Of a stretch of 64,000 nt of DNA, positions 16,491 to 24,635 are shown piece by piece; position 1 is the stretch's first letter, and every line of letters begins with the position of its first letter. This DNA comes from Acidimicrobiia bacterium. Its GTDB lineage: Bacteria; Actinomycetota; Acidimicrobiia; Spongiisociales; UBA11373. Under the pieces are notes generated by a model. It was not told where the DNA came from. It did no database searches and saw nothing but the letters and a program-made list of their open reading frames with translations. The DNA lies in contig JAJCYA010000002.1 of NCBI GenBank assembly GCA_029263095.1, positions 96,511 through 160,510 on the forward strand. Direction: 5' to 3'. Made by a program: the position numbers and the translations under genes.

Positions 16491-17257
16491 GGTGCACCAG
16501 AAAGGGACGACACGAATTCGGCGGGTGATCCCGCCTGCGCCGCCGCTTGTCCCACCAGTACGGCGTCGAATCCGGCGAGCCGCATACGCGCCGCGTCGCG
16601 TTGTGTGTTTACGCCACTTTCGGCCACAGCCACCACACCCGAAGGGATCAGGTGCCGCAACCGCTCTGCGGTACTGAGATCGACCGCAAAGGTCGCCAGA
16701 TCGCGATTGTTGATACCGACCACTCTCGCCCCCGAATCGACGGCTCGTCTGACCTCCTCGGCTGAGTGCGCCTCTACGAGCGCCGTCATCCCCATTTCGC
16801 GCACGCGCCCCAGCAGGTCGCCCAAAAGAACATCCTCCAGGACGGCAACGATCAAGAGCAAGGCGTCGGCCCCGGCGGCGCGAGCTTCGTCTACCTGTGC
16901 CGGATCGATGATGAAATCCTTGCGCAACACCGGTACGGCAGTGTTCTCCACCACCGCAGTCAGGTCCTTCAGACTTCCTCCAAAGTGACCGGGCTCGGTG
17001 AGGACCGAGATTGCGGCGGCACCGCCCCTGGCGTAGGCGGCTCCTAGCCCGGCGGGATCGAGTTCAGGCGCGATCGGACCGGCCGAAGGAGACCGTCGCT
17101 TGATCTCGGCAATGACACCCAAACCGGGGGCGGCAAGTGCTCCCACAAGATCGCGGGGCGAGCTGACGGCATCCACCGCTGCCGCCCGTAGCTCGCTCCG
17201 TCTGGGCGACAGCTCAGACACGCGGATCCGGGTTGATTCGAGAATCGCCTCAAGCAT
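16487..17257 (-). CDS. trpC: Indole-3-glycerol phosphate synthase
   Basis: TrpC closes the indole ring to give indole-3-glycerol phosphate. The 256-residue barrel has the family signatures IAEIKRRSPSAGPI (catalytic Lys), SVLTEPGHFGGSL, VLRKDFIIDPAQ (catalytic Lys), ALVEAHSAEE, GINNRDLATF and VAESGV. It begins with ATG at 17257, which has no Shine-Dalgarno but a TACGAT box ending 6 nt upstream, so it is probably the promoter-proximal gene of a trpC-F-B-A operon in which all junctions are 4-bp overlaps. Confidence 0.97.
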   Translation of the reverse strand: MLEAILESTRIRVSELSPRRSELRAAAVDAVSSPRDLVGALAAPGLGVIAEIKRRSPSAGPIAPELDPAGLGAAYARGGAAAISVLTEPGHFGGSLKDLTAVVENTAVPVLRKDFIIDPAQVDEARAAGADALLLIVAVLEDVLLGDLLGRVREMGMTALVEAHSAEEVRRAVDSGARVVGINNRDLATFAVDLSTAERLRHLIPSGVVAVAESGVNTQRDAARMRLAGFDAVLVGQAAAQAGSPAEFVSSLSGAP

Positions 17258-17263
17258 CGGTGA

Positions 17264-17269
17264 ATCGTA
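17264..17269 (-). promoter_or_regulatory. Candidate leaderless -10 box for trpC (TACGAT)
   Basis: Minus-strand TACGAT is followed by 6 nt and the trpC ATG. It lies in the 44-nt gap after the histidine kinase stop and would start the trpCFBA transcript independently of the two-component genes. Confidence 0.45.
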
Positions 17270-17301
17270 GATAGAACCGGCACCGCTTCTGCGCTGCTAC
17301 C

Positions 17302-18777
17302 TCAGATCTGATGGCCTTCGCGGCGCCCATCATCCCAAGAGGATGTGACGTCTGCCGACCCGGGAAGCAACACACTGATCGAGGTCCCTCTTCCCGGCGC
17401 ACTGTCCACCGACGTGACACATCCCATCGCCTGCACCAGTTCGCGGACAATCGATAGGCCCAGTCCGCTTCCCTCAGGTCGTACCGGCCGGTACCTGGCG
17501 GTGACATACAGCCGCTCGAAGATGTGAGGAAGATCGGCTGCATCGATCCCAGGTCCGGTATCTGCCACGGTCAACCGAATGCCGTGTTCCGTCTGCGAGA
17601 GCGACAGCGTGACTTGACCCGCCTCCGGCGTGTAGCGCAGAGCATTCTCGAGGAGGTTGCCTACTACCTGCGCTATCCGGTCTGGGTCGATCTCGACCCC
17701 TCCCACCGAGCGGATGTCTTCGTCGAGAACGACCTTGGCAGCATCGGCCCGCTCCCGGAACCCCTCGAGTACACCTTTGAGGTGGGCCGCCAGGTCGACG
17801 GACTCAGGGCGAAGGCTGAACTCGCGCGCTTCGATGCGCGACAGGAGCATCAGGTCCTCCACCAACCTCCGCAGCCGCCCCGCTTCGGTACCGAGCACCC
17901 AGGCAACGCGATCCAGGTCCGATGGGTCTACTCGGCCTTCCTGCATCGCCTCTGCGTATCCGGCAATCGTCGTGAGCGGAGTACGCAAGTCATGGCTCAC
18001 AGAGACGAGGAACTCCCGTTCCCGTGTTCTCGCTGCCTCCAGTTGCCCGGCCATGTCGTTGAAAGCTCTTGCCACTTCTGTGATCTCATCTGATCCGACA
18101 ACCTCGACGCGAGCTTCGAAATCGCCCGCTGCGATGTCGCGTGATGCCTCTTGCAGAGGCTCGACGCGACGCGACAGGCGACGAGCCAACCCCGCGGCGA
18201 TCACCGCCGCCAGGAGAATGCCGAGCCCGATCGCCCAGGCAAACCGCGCCACAACCTCAGCCCATGGGATCAGCTCGAGGTTCGTCCCTATGAGGACGAT
18301 CAACGTCCCTCTCTCCAACCGGAAGGGCTGCGCGATCGCAGCCACGGTTTCGCCGCCCACATCTGCATCAAAGCTGTAGGGGTGGCTCAAATCGATGTCG
18401 TCGGGAACCAAAGGCAGGAGAGCCCGCTCGGCTTCCCCCAAGACGACGATCTCGCCGCGAGGGTTGAGGAAGGCGGCCTCCACGTAGTCATGCCCTCCCA
18501 CCGCGCTCACAAGCGCCAGCACGTCACCGACTCCCTCGAAAGTACGACCCGGCGCCGCGTCACTCGGCCGGTCGTCCGCGCCGCGCTGAGCAGGCGAATC
18601 GGTCTCTGGGAAAAACCCTGTCTGGATGATTCGAGCCGTCGCCGCGGCTTGACGATGGAACTCGGTTCGGATCGAACTATCGACCGATCGATGGATGAGC
18701 ACCGCGGCGGCCAGTCCCCCGATGGCAAGCGTGGTGACCGACACCACCACCATGCTCCAGAAGAAGCGGCGCCGCAT
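17302..18777 (-). CDS. Sensor histidine kinase (HAMP, OmpR-partner type)
   Basis: The 491-residue protein has TM1 at ~7-29, an external sensor region of about 145 residues, TM2 at ~177-199, a HAMP linker (~198-250), the H-box SVSHDLRTPLTT with His262, and the N/G boxes NLLENALRYT, VADTGPGID and GSGLGLSIV of the ATPase domain. It is a membrane kinase whose ligand is unknown; the external part looks like a variable double-PAS-type sensor. ATG at 18777 overlaps the regulator stop as TGATG; a start 30 nt earlier is possible. The regulator precedes it in the same transcript, so they are almost certainly partners. Confidence 0.93.
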   Translation of the reverse strand: MRRRFFWSMVVVSVTTLAIGGLAAAVLIHRSVDSSIRTEFHRQAAATARIIQTGFFPETDSPAQRGADDRPSDAAPGRTFEGVGDVLALVSAVGGHDYVEAAFLNPRGEIVVLGEAERALLPLVPDDIDLSHPYSFDADVGGETVAAIAQPFRLERGTLIVLIGTNLELIPWAEVVARFAWAIGLGILLAAVIAAGLARRLSRRVEPLQEASRDIAAGDFEARVEVVGSDEITEVARAFNDMAGQLEAARTREREFLVSVSHDLRTPLTTIAGYAEAMQEGRVDPSDLDRVAWVLGTEAGRLRRLVEDLMLLSRIEAREFSLRPESVDLAAHLKGVLEGFRERADAAKVVLDEDIRSVGGVEIDPDRIAQVVGNLLENALRYTPEAGQVTLSLSQTEHGIRLTVADTGPGIDAADLPHIFERLYVTARYRPVRPEGSGLGLSIVRELVQAMGCVTSVDSAPGRGTSISVLLPGSADVTSSWDDGRREGHQI

Positions 18778-19451
18778 CAGCTGCCCAGGCGATAGCCGAC
18801 GCCCCAAGCGGTCTCGATCGGAAGCCCTTCGAGCTTCTTCCGGAGCTGTCGAATGTGGACATCCACTGTGCGTGTCTCGCCGAAGTACTCATACCCCCAC
18901 ACGGCTTCGAGTATCTGACCCCGGCTGAGGACGAGTCCGGCGTTCTCAGCGAGATACCACAGGAGGTCGAATTCGCGAGCCGTGGGACGTACCGTTTCTC
19001 CGTCGCCGCCCCTCACCTCACGACGACCGGAATCGATCTCCCACCCTTCGATCTCAATGACAGAGGGAGCGCGAGGCTCGTCTTCAGAACGCCGAAGGAC
19101 TGCCCGCACACGTGCCACCAACTCTCGAGGCGAGAACGGCTTCGTCACGTAATCGTCGGCGCCAATCTCGAGTCCGACGATCTTGTCTACCTCTGAGTCC
19201 CGCGCCGTCAACATGATGATCGGGACATCCGACATAGCCCTGATCCGCCGGCACACCTCCACTCCGTCCATCCCCGGAAGACCCAGATCGAGCAGCACCA
19301 CTCGCGGGTCACGATCCCGCACGGCATCCAACCCCTGCGGACCATCGGGTGCGTGCAGGAGCCGAAATCCCTCCTGCTCGAAGTACATCCGAACGAGATC
19401 CGCGATCGACTCCTCATCCTCGATGAGGACGATCGTTCCCCGGCTGGTCAT
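18777..19451 (-). CDS. OmpR/PhoB-family response regulator
   Basis: The 224-residue protein has a receiver domain with acidic pair ED at 11-12, phospho-acceptor Asp55 (VVLLDLGLPG), conserved Thr (MLTAR) and Lys (VTKPF), and a C-terminal winged-helix DNA-binding domain (~128-224) with LTxxEFxLLxxL-like TAREFDLLWYL and TVDVHIRQLRKKL. It is the cognate regulator of the downstream kinase. Its target genes are not evident; neighbouring ygfZ/trpE and trpCFBA are candidates only by position. ATG at 19451 has AGGAG about 10 nt upstream. Confidence 0.95.
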   Translation of the reverse strand: MTSRGTIVLIEDEESIADLVRMYFEQEGFRLLHAPDGPQGLDAVRDRDPRVVLLDLGLPGMDGVEVCRRIRAMSDVPIIMLTARDSEVDKIVGLEIGADDYVTKPFSPRELVARVRAVLRRSEDEPRAPSVIEIEGWEIDSGRREVRGGDGETVRPTAREFDLLWYLAENAGLVLSRGQILEAVWGYEYFGETRTVDVHIRQLRKKLEGLPIETAWGVGYRLGS

Positions 19452-19478
19452 GACGTGCCTGCTCCTGTGCGGTCGATA

Positions 19479-20465
19479 TCAGTGTCGGTTGTCTGTGTAA
19501 GAAGAATGTGAGATCCCTGAGAAATCATCCAGTGGGAGAGCGAGCACCCTGGCCTCAACACTGCCGGACTCCCAGCGAACCGCTACCTCATCACCTGCTT
19601 CGATCTCGCGGCGCACCATCGCCAACGCCGCAGGCGCCCCCATCGCCAGTGACTCCCCCACCGTCGAAAGGGTGCCCACAACGGCATCGCCTGCCACAAC
19701 TTCGGAACCGGCGGGCGGCACCACGTTGCCGGACATCGTTACTCCCACCAAACGGCGATTTACTCTGCCTCTGGAATCGATTCGGGCCACCAGCTCCTGA
19801 CCGACGTAGCAACCTTTGGTGAACGACACCGATTCGACGACCAGTCCGGACTCCTGGGGAATCGTTGCCTCATCGACATCTACGCCCATGATCGGCTCAC
19901 CGGCCTCGATCCGGATGGCATCGGCTGCAACCCTGCCTGCCGGCATTACGCCGAGCCCTTCCAGGCGTTCGTCATCGATCCCCGCCAGCAAGAGTCTGCT
20001 GAGTGGCACCCCGCCGAGCAGTGCCACAGTCATGCCGTCGGGATCGATCCAGTCCATCCCTTGGTCCGAACCGGTCCTACCGATCACGTCGGCGAGATCT
20101 GAGCCCCATACCTCGATGACGCGCCGCTCATCCAGCACGAACTCGACATCGACCCGGAACCTGAATCTCTCCAGGTGCTCTATGACACCCGCACCCCTAC
20201 CCGACCCAGTGACCATGCCGACACGCCCATTGCCCCGTAGCAACCACAAGAGGGCGACCAGCTTGCCGCGCGGTTCGAGCAGGAAGGAACGGGCTGTCGT
20301 CCCTGCGGTCATGCCGGCGACGTCCTGACTCACCTGCCCGTCCAGGAAGGCAACCGCGTCCTCCCCCGATACCCAAACGATCTCGCTGTGATCCGTGACG
20401 TATCCCTCACCCGAGCGGAGCGCCAAGTATTCGGAGGTGACATCGCCGAAATCTGGTCTCAACAT
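19479..20465 (-). CDS. ygfZ: YgfZ/GcvT-domain folate-binding protein
   Basis: YgfZ-family proteins bind tetrahydrofolate and help assemble or repair iron-sulfur enzymes such as MiaB. The 328-residue protein has the family signature KGCYVGQE (in SFTKGCYVGQELVARIDS) and the GcvT-like fold. ATG at 20465 overlaps the trpE stop as TGATG, so it is translated with trpE; the frame is open upstream but only inside trpE. The pairing with trpE has no known metabolic reason. The C-terminal part matches the GcvT beta-barrel domain. Confidence 0.88.
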   Translation of the reverse strand: MLRPDFGDVTSEYLALRSGEGYVTDHSEIVWVSGEDAVAFLDGQVSQDVAGMTAGTTARSFLLEPRGKLVALLWLLRGNGRVGMVTGSGRGAGVIEHLERFRFRVDVEFVLDERRVIEVWGSDLADVIGRTGSDQGMDWIDPDGMTVALLGGVPLSRLLLAGIDDERLEGLGVMPAGRVAADAIRIEAGEPIMGVDVDEATIPQESGLVVESVSFTKGCYVGQELVARIDSRGRVNRRLVGVTMSGNVVPPAGSEVVAGDAVVGTLSTVGESLAMGAPAALAMVRREIEAGDEVAVRWESGSVEARVLALPLDDFSGISHSSYTDNRH

Positions 20466-21934
20466 CAGACGGCCTCGGCGGCGCCGATGGCAGCCAGCAC
20501 GGCAGCGGCCTTTTCGACACACTCCGTGTACTCGCGTTCTGGGTCGGAATCGGCCACGACGCCTGCTCCGGCCTGGACCCACGCGACTCCATCGGCAGCC
20601 ACCATTGTTCTCAGGGCGATGGCTGTGTCCACGTTCCCCGAGAAGTCGATATACCCGACCGCCCCCGCGTACGGACCGCGGGCCACCGGCTCCAGGTCGT
20701 CGATGATCTGCATCGCCCGCACTTTCGGCGCTCCTGAGACCGTTCCGTGGGGGAACGTGGCCCTCAAGACGTCCAGAGGACCTAGATCGTCCCGCAACTC
20801 ACCGCTCACGCCGGACACGATGTGCATCACGTGTGAGTAGCGCTCAATGACCATCAGGTCATCCACGGCCACCGATCCAAACTCTGAAACTCGACCGATG
20901 TCGTTGCGGGCGAGATCGATCAGCATCACATGCTCGGCACGCTCCTTGGGATCCGCCAGCAACTCGGCGGCAAGGGCGTCGTCCTCCTCGGCGGTGGCCC
21001 CTCTCCTCCTGGTGCCGGCGATGGGTCGACTGTGTACTCGACCATCCCTGACGCGCACCATGAGTTCGGGCGACGACCCGGCGATCGTGAGATCGCCGTG
21101 GCGCAGAAAGAACATGTATGGCGAAGGGTTGACAACCCGCAGCGCCCGATACGCCGCAAACGGATCAGCATCGAGCGGAACCTGGAACCGGATGGAAGGC
21201 ACGATCTGGAACGCATCGCCCGCCTCGATGTGCCCGATCGCCCTCTCAACGGCTGCCACGAATTCGGGACGGGACATCGAAGCGGACGCGTCCGGTGTCT
21301 CTCCGAACTCGGGCACTTCACGATGGAGGGTCGGTCGCCCGGCATCCAGTTGGGCGACGGCGCCGGCGAGATGCTGCGCCGCCTCGTCCCAGGAGGCGCC
21401 TGGGTCGGCTCCCGGTACGACGTTGCGGACCAGGGTCACCGTCTGGTTGAAACGATCGACGGCCGCCAACGACCCGACGGCATGCCAGACCATCGTCGGG
21501 AGTTCCCTGTCGTCTTCCGGCCGATTGGGAAGGTGCTCTACTTGCCGCACGGCGTCGTAGGCCAGATATCCGACCAAACCGGAGTGAAGTGGTGGGAGTG
21601 TCTCGTCCTCCCACACCCGATAGGTGGAAACGATCCGCTCCAAAGCATCCAGGGGCGCATCCCCGAAGACGTCGGGTCCGTCTCCTGTCACCGTTGTGGT
21701 CGAATCGTCCCCAACCACCGAAAACAGCGAATCCCACCCGACAAACGACCACCTGGCCCAGGTGTCTCCGCCCTCGACCGACTCCAGCAAGAAGGCATCG
21801 TCATGATCTTGAGCCAGAGCCTCAAAGACGCTCACCGCGGTATCCCGATCCCCCAGCAGTTGGGTGTGCACCGCAATCAGGTCGTACTCACCTGCGAGCC
21901 CGATGAACGCCGCACGGTTGGGAATGATCGTCAT
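20465..21934 (-). CDS. trpE: Anthranilate synthase component I
   Basis: TrpE makes anthranilate from chorismate, with ammonia supplied by TrpG. The 489-residue protein has the chorismate-binding C-terminal domain with FQIVPSIRF, PSPYMFFLRHGD, GSSPELMVR, PIAGTRRRG, DLARNDIGRVSEFGSV, FPHGTVSGAPKVRAMQIID and YAGAVGYIDFSG. The N-terminal LLESVEGGDTWARWSFVG is the tryptophan-binding (feedback) region, which favours TrpE over PabB. trpG and trpD are not in the window. ATG at 21934 lacks a Shine-Dalgarno but TACCCT ends 8 nt upstream. ygfZ is coupled downstream. Confidence 0.95.
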   Translation of the reverse strand: MTIIPNRAAFIGLAGEYDLIAVHTQLLGDRDTAVSVFEALAQDHDDAFLLESVEGGDTWARWSFVGWDSLFSVVGDDSTTTVTGDGPDVFGDAPLDALERIVSTYRVWEDETLPPLHSGLVGYLAYDAVRQVEHLPNRPEDDRELPTMVWHAVGSLAAVDRFNQTVTLVRNVVPGADPGASWDEAAQHLAGAVAQLDAGRPTLHREVPEFGETPDASASMSRPEFVAAVERAIGHIEAGDAFQIVPSIRFQVPLDADPFAAYRALRVVNPSPYMFFLRHGDLTIAGSSPELMVRVRDGRVHSRPIAGTRRRGATAEEDDALAAELLADPKERAEHVMLIDLARNDIGRVSEFGSVAVDDLMVIERYSHVMHIVSGVSGELRDDLGPLDVLRATFPHGTVSGAPKVRAMQIIDDLEPVARGPYAGAVGYIDFSGNVDTAIALRTMVAADGVAWVQAGAGVVADSDPEREYTECVEKAAAVLAAIGAAEAV

Positions 21935-21942
21935 CGCGCCAG

Positions 21943-21948
21943 AGGGTA
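21943..21948 (-). promoter_or_regulatory. Candidate leaderless -10 box for trpE (TACCCT)
   Basis: Minus-strand TACCCT is followed by 8 nt and the trpE ATG. If used, the trpE message has no leader and the stem-loops further upstream cannot act as an attenuator; they would belong to the end of the ccdA transcript. Confidence 0.45.
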
Positions 21949-22011
21949 GGGAGGGTGTCGCCAGAAGCGACGGAAAGCGCGATCGCGCAAAGGTTGGCGA
22001 TTACGTAGAAG

Positions 22012-22040
22012 AGCACTCGACACCACAGGCGTCGAGTGCT
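22012..22040 (-). other. Perfect 10-bp stem-loop between ccdA and trpE
   Basis: AGCACTCGAC and GTCGAGTGCT form a perfect 10-bp stem with a 9-nt loop. On the minus strand it follows a T-rich tract and lies 64 nt upstream of the trpE promoter box. It may be a second terminator or a transcript-end structure; no poly-T run follows it. Confidence 0.6.
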
Positions 22041-22041
22041 G

Positions 22042-22081
22042 CGAAGAAGAAGAACAACAACCAACTCGGCCTCCCGCCGAG
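22042..22081 (-). terminator. Stem-loop followed by T-rich tract, downstream of ccdA
   Basis: On the minus strand CTCGGC, a 5-nt loop and GCCGAG form a 6-bp stem, followed by a 23-nt tract that is about two-thirds T (22064 down to 22042). This looks like an imperfect intrinsic terminator for ccdA. Confidence 0.5.
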
Positions 22082-22129
22082 CGTCGCCTCCTTTCGACCC
22101 CTACCCGGGCTCGACGTCAACTCCAACGA

Positions 22130-22152
22130 GTCCGACGCCCAAAGCGTCGGAC
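22130..22152 (-). terminator. 9-bp stem-loop just after the ccdA stop
   Basis: GTCCGACGC and GCGTCGGAC form a perfect 9-bp stem with a 5-nt loop, beginning 6 nt past the ccdA stop codon. No T run follows, so termination here would be weak or factor-dependent. Confidence 0.5.
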
Positions 22153-22158
22153 GCTCCG

Positions 22159-22905
22159 TTATACATTCCAGAAGAACTCTGGGAGGAGGTCTTGGAACCA
22201 CCTGCTGAGATCGACCAGGCGACCGGTCACCATCAGCAAGCCAAAGACGGCCAACAACGCTCCGGAACCGACAGTGATCGGGGTGAAATGCCGCTTCATC
22301 CAACCGAATGCTGAGTACGCCTTGGTGATTCCGATCCCGGCCAGGATGAACGGGACACCCAGGCCGAGCGAGTACACGAAGAGGAGGAACATTCCCTGGG
22401 CAACCGTGTCTTCTGTTGCGGCGATGGTAAGGATGGCGGCCAGGGTGGGCCCGATGCAGGGGGTCCAGCCGAATCCGAACGCAGCGCCCATCACCGGCGG
22501 TGCCCACGCCCCCAGTCGCGACGGTCTCACTTCGACTCGCCGCTCCCGCATCATCGGCATGAGCAGGGTTGGGTTCCAGAGGGCGGAGATTGCGATAAAC
22601 AGTCCCATGGCGATCACGATCCAGCCCGCCCAGACGGTGATCGTTCCCGAGTTCCGGAGCAGTGAGGACCCGACCGTTGTAGCAGTGGCTCCCAGCGCCA
22701 CGAAGACTGCAGTAAACCCGCCAACGAAGAGCAGCGTCACCCGCAGCATTCGAGCCGTTGATGGCGTTCCCTCTGCCAGATCGGCCGCGGAATAGCCACT
22801 CATCATTGACATGTAGCCCGGAAGCAGTGGCAGCACACAGGGCGAGAGGAACGAGAGCATGCCAAAGATGAACGCGGCAAAGACGTTCACGCTTTCGACA
22901 CCCAC
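22159..22905 (-). CDS. ccdA: CcdA/DsbD-type transmembrane thiol-disulphide carrier
   Basis: CcdA moves reducing power from cytoplasmic thioredoxin across the membrane to extracytoplasmic thiol proteins, typically for cytochrome c maturation. The 248-residue protein has about six membrane segments and the two family cysteine motifs, LSPCVLPLLPGY (TM1) and GFGWTPCIGPTL (TM4). GTG at 22905 has GGAGG 5 nt upstream. Partner genes resB/resC or a secreted thioredoxin are not adjacent, so the client is unknown. Three stem-loops follow its stop. Confidence 0.92.
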   Translation of the reverse strand: MGVESVNVFAAFIFGMLSFLSPCVLPLLPGYMSMMSGYSAADLAEGTPSTARMLRVTLLFVGGFTAVFVALGATATTVGSSLLRNSGTITVWAGWIVIAMGLFIAISALWNPTLLMPMMRERRVEVRPSRLGAWAPPVMGAAFGFGWTPCIGPTLAAILTIAATEDTVAQGMFLLFVYSLGLGVPFILAGIGITKAYSAFGWMKRHFTPITVGSGALLAVFGLLMVTGRLVDLSRWFQDLLPEFFWNV

Positions 22906-23038
22906 TGGTACCTCCTGGGACGGATCTGTAACGGTATCGGTGTTCGAAGTGTTCCCGGCCCATCATGCGACGAAACCCACATTCGGGTCCGGGTTGCGCC
23001 GGCGTGCCCTCGGATACGGTCACAAGGCATCTCGGCAC

Positions 23039-23044
23039 TAGCCT
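23039..23044 (+). promoter_or_regulatory. Candidate leaderless -10 box for csaA (TAGCCT)
   Basis: TAGCCT ends 6 nt before the csaA ATG and there is no Shine-Dalgarno. The 145-nt gap between ccdA and csaA must hold both divergent start points; nothing else was seen in it. Confidence 0.35.
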
Positions 23045-23050
23045 CGCCCG

Positions 23051-23377
23051 ATGCCCACGATCCAAGACTGGCATGACCTCGATGTTCGCACCGGCCGCAT
23101 AGTTCGAGCGGAGCCGAACACCGGGGCGCGTGACCCCGCACACTGCCTTTGGATCGACTTCGGCGAGCTGGGAGAACTCCAGAGTTCGGCCAAGATCACC
23201 GATCTCTACCAAGCCGACGAGCTGGTAGGTCGGACCGTGGTGGCCGTGACGGGATTCGACTCGATGCGCATCGGAGGTTTCCGTTCCGATGTTCTCGTCA
23301 TTGGTGCGGAGACGCCCGATGGGGTCGTCCTCCTCCGGCCCGACGTCGACGTCGAACCCGGCACGGTCGTCGCCTGA
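23051..23377 (+). CDS. csaA: CsaA-like tRNA-binding-domain protein
   Basis: The 108-residue protein is a single OB-fold of the EMAPII/tRNA-binding family, with LDVRTGRIVRAEP, HCLWIDFGELGELQSSAKITDLY, LVGRTVVAVTGF, RIGGFRSDVLVIGA and VVLLRPD in the order seen in Bacillus CsaA. CsaA is described as a dimeric chaperone linked to protein export and binds tRNA; its exact role is unsettled. It is followed at once by an MFS transporter whose start lies 1 nt after the csaA stop, so the two may share a transcript. The family assignment is firm, the function is not. Confidence 0.9.
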   Translation: MPTIQDWHDLDVRTGRIVRAEPNTGARDPAHCLWIDFGELGELQSSAKITDLYQADELVGRTVVAVTGFDSMRIGGFRSDVLVIGAETPDGVVLLRPDVDVEPGTVVA

Positions 23378-23378
23378 G

Positions 23379-24635
23379 TTGCGAATCCGAAAGACACTGA
23401 GCCCGCCCGAACCGATCTCGCGTCGCGAGTTGGTCATCCTCGGTCTCTTTGCGATCGTGGCTCTTACCCAAGGATGGAGCGGAGCGGCGATTACCCACGC
23501 CCTCCCGTTCGCCCAGGAGGACTTCGGTTGGAGCGATGCGAGGGTCTTCGACGTATTGGCTACCGTCCGCGCCATCTCCCTTCTGGCGCTGGCGCTGTCT
23601 TGGTACGGAGATCACAGAGGGAGAAGGCGACCACTGCTCATCGCATTCGTCCTGCTCCCCCTCGGGAACCTTGCGACCGCGATCTTCGCCGACCCGGCAT
23701 TCTTTTCGGGCATCCAGAGCGTGGCCCGCATCGGAACGATCGCACTCGGGTCCCTTGCTGTCGTAGTGCTTGCAGAGGAGGTCAAGCCGGGCATCCGTTC
23801 GTATGCCATCGGTGTCTATGCCCTCTTTGGTTCTCTCGGGACCGGTCTCGGACTCCTCTTACGCCCACTCGCTGCCGGCGGCGCTGACTCATGGCGCCTC
23901 ATCTTCGCCCTGAGCTCGATCCCACTACTGGCCGCACCATTCCTCGCCCTACGGATCGGCGAGTCGAGGGCCTACGTGCAACGCGCCTCCCGACCCAGCT
24001 TGGGAGCCGTTCTCAAGGCACCTCACGGCCGGCGGTTCTGGCCCATGGCCGGCGTCGCATTTGCAATCTCAGCGTTTACCGCCCCTGCAGCCAACCTGGC
24101 TCTCGTCCGTCTCGAGAACGATCTCGGGTGGTCGGCGGCCGCGGCGTCGCTCCTGCTTGCGATCACGAGCGCTCCGGGAGTCACCATCGGCCTCTTGGCC
24201 GGTGGGCGCCTGTCCGATATCGCCGGTCGCAAGCCCACGGAAGTGGTGAGCATCGTGCTCGGAGTAGCAGGCGGCGTGGCGTTCTACTTCCTCGAATCGG
24301 GACTGCTCATGGGTTTGGCGATCTTCGTCTCGACCCTGGGAGCATTCGGCTTCGCCCCGGCGTTTGGCTCCCACCGGTCCGAGCTGTTCCCCACCGAGGT
24401 CAGATCCACAGCTTCAGCCTGGATCGTCAACGCCAGCATCGCAGGTGGTCTCACAGGCTTTGCCGCCGGACGTTTCGTGGTCGATGCGTGGGGAGTCCCC
24501 ACAACCATCGCCACTCTGGGCGCCTTCGTGCTGGTGGCGTCGGTGCTCATCCGATTGTTGCCCGAAACGAAGGGACTTCATCTCACGCCGGACGCAGAGG
24601 AGATCGAGTTGCCGCCCGGCGCCATGCCAGGGTGA
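23379..24635 (+). CDS. Major facilitator superfamily transporter
   Basis: The protein has about 12 hydrophobic segments, the loop 2-3 signature SWYGDHRGRRRPLL, the matching GGRLSDIAGRKPTE between TM8 and TM9, and ends with PETKGLHLTPDAEE, the motif found after TM12 of sugar-porter and metabolite:H+ symporter branches. Substrate cannot be told. TTG at 23379, right after the csaA stop (TGAGTTG), is taken as start giving 418 residues; there is no clear ribosome site, and starts further in (for instance TTG near 23428) or upstream inside csaA are possible. Its 3' end overlaps the MATE gene by 53 bp. Confidence 0.85.
   Translation: MRIRKTLSPPEPISRRELVILGLFAIVALTQGWSGAAITHALPFAQEDFGWSDARVFDVLATVRAISLLALALSWYGDHRGRRRPLLIAFVLLPLGNLATAIFADPAFFSGIQSVARIGTIALGSLAVVVLAEEVKPGIRSYAIGVYALFGSLGTGLGLLLRPLAAGGADSWRLIFALSSIPLLAAPFLALRIGESRAYVQRASRPSLGAVLKAPHGRRFWPMAGVAFAISAFTAPAANLALVRLENDLGWSAAAASLLLAITSAPGVTIGLLAGGRLSDIAGRKPTEVVSIVLGVAGGVAFYFLESGLLMGLAIFVSTLGAFGFAPAFGSHRSELFPTEVRSTASAWIVNASIAGGLTGFAAGRFVVDAWGVPTTIATLGAFVLVASVLIRLLPETKGLHLTPDAEEIELPPGAMPG

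Noticed and set aside
22012-22081. trpE attenuator with leader peptide
   Set aside because: The possible peptide has only one Trp codon and no stop soon after; trpE appears to start its own leaderless transcript downstream.
22001-23575. 524-codon minus-strand frame over ccdA, csaA and the MFS start
   Set aside because: Overlaps three recognisable genes in other frames; translation has no protein features.
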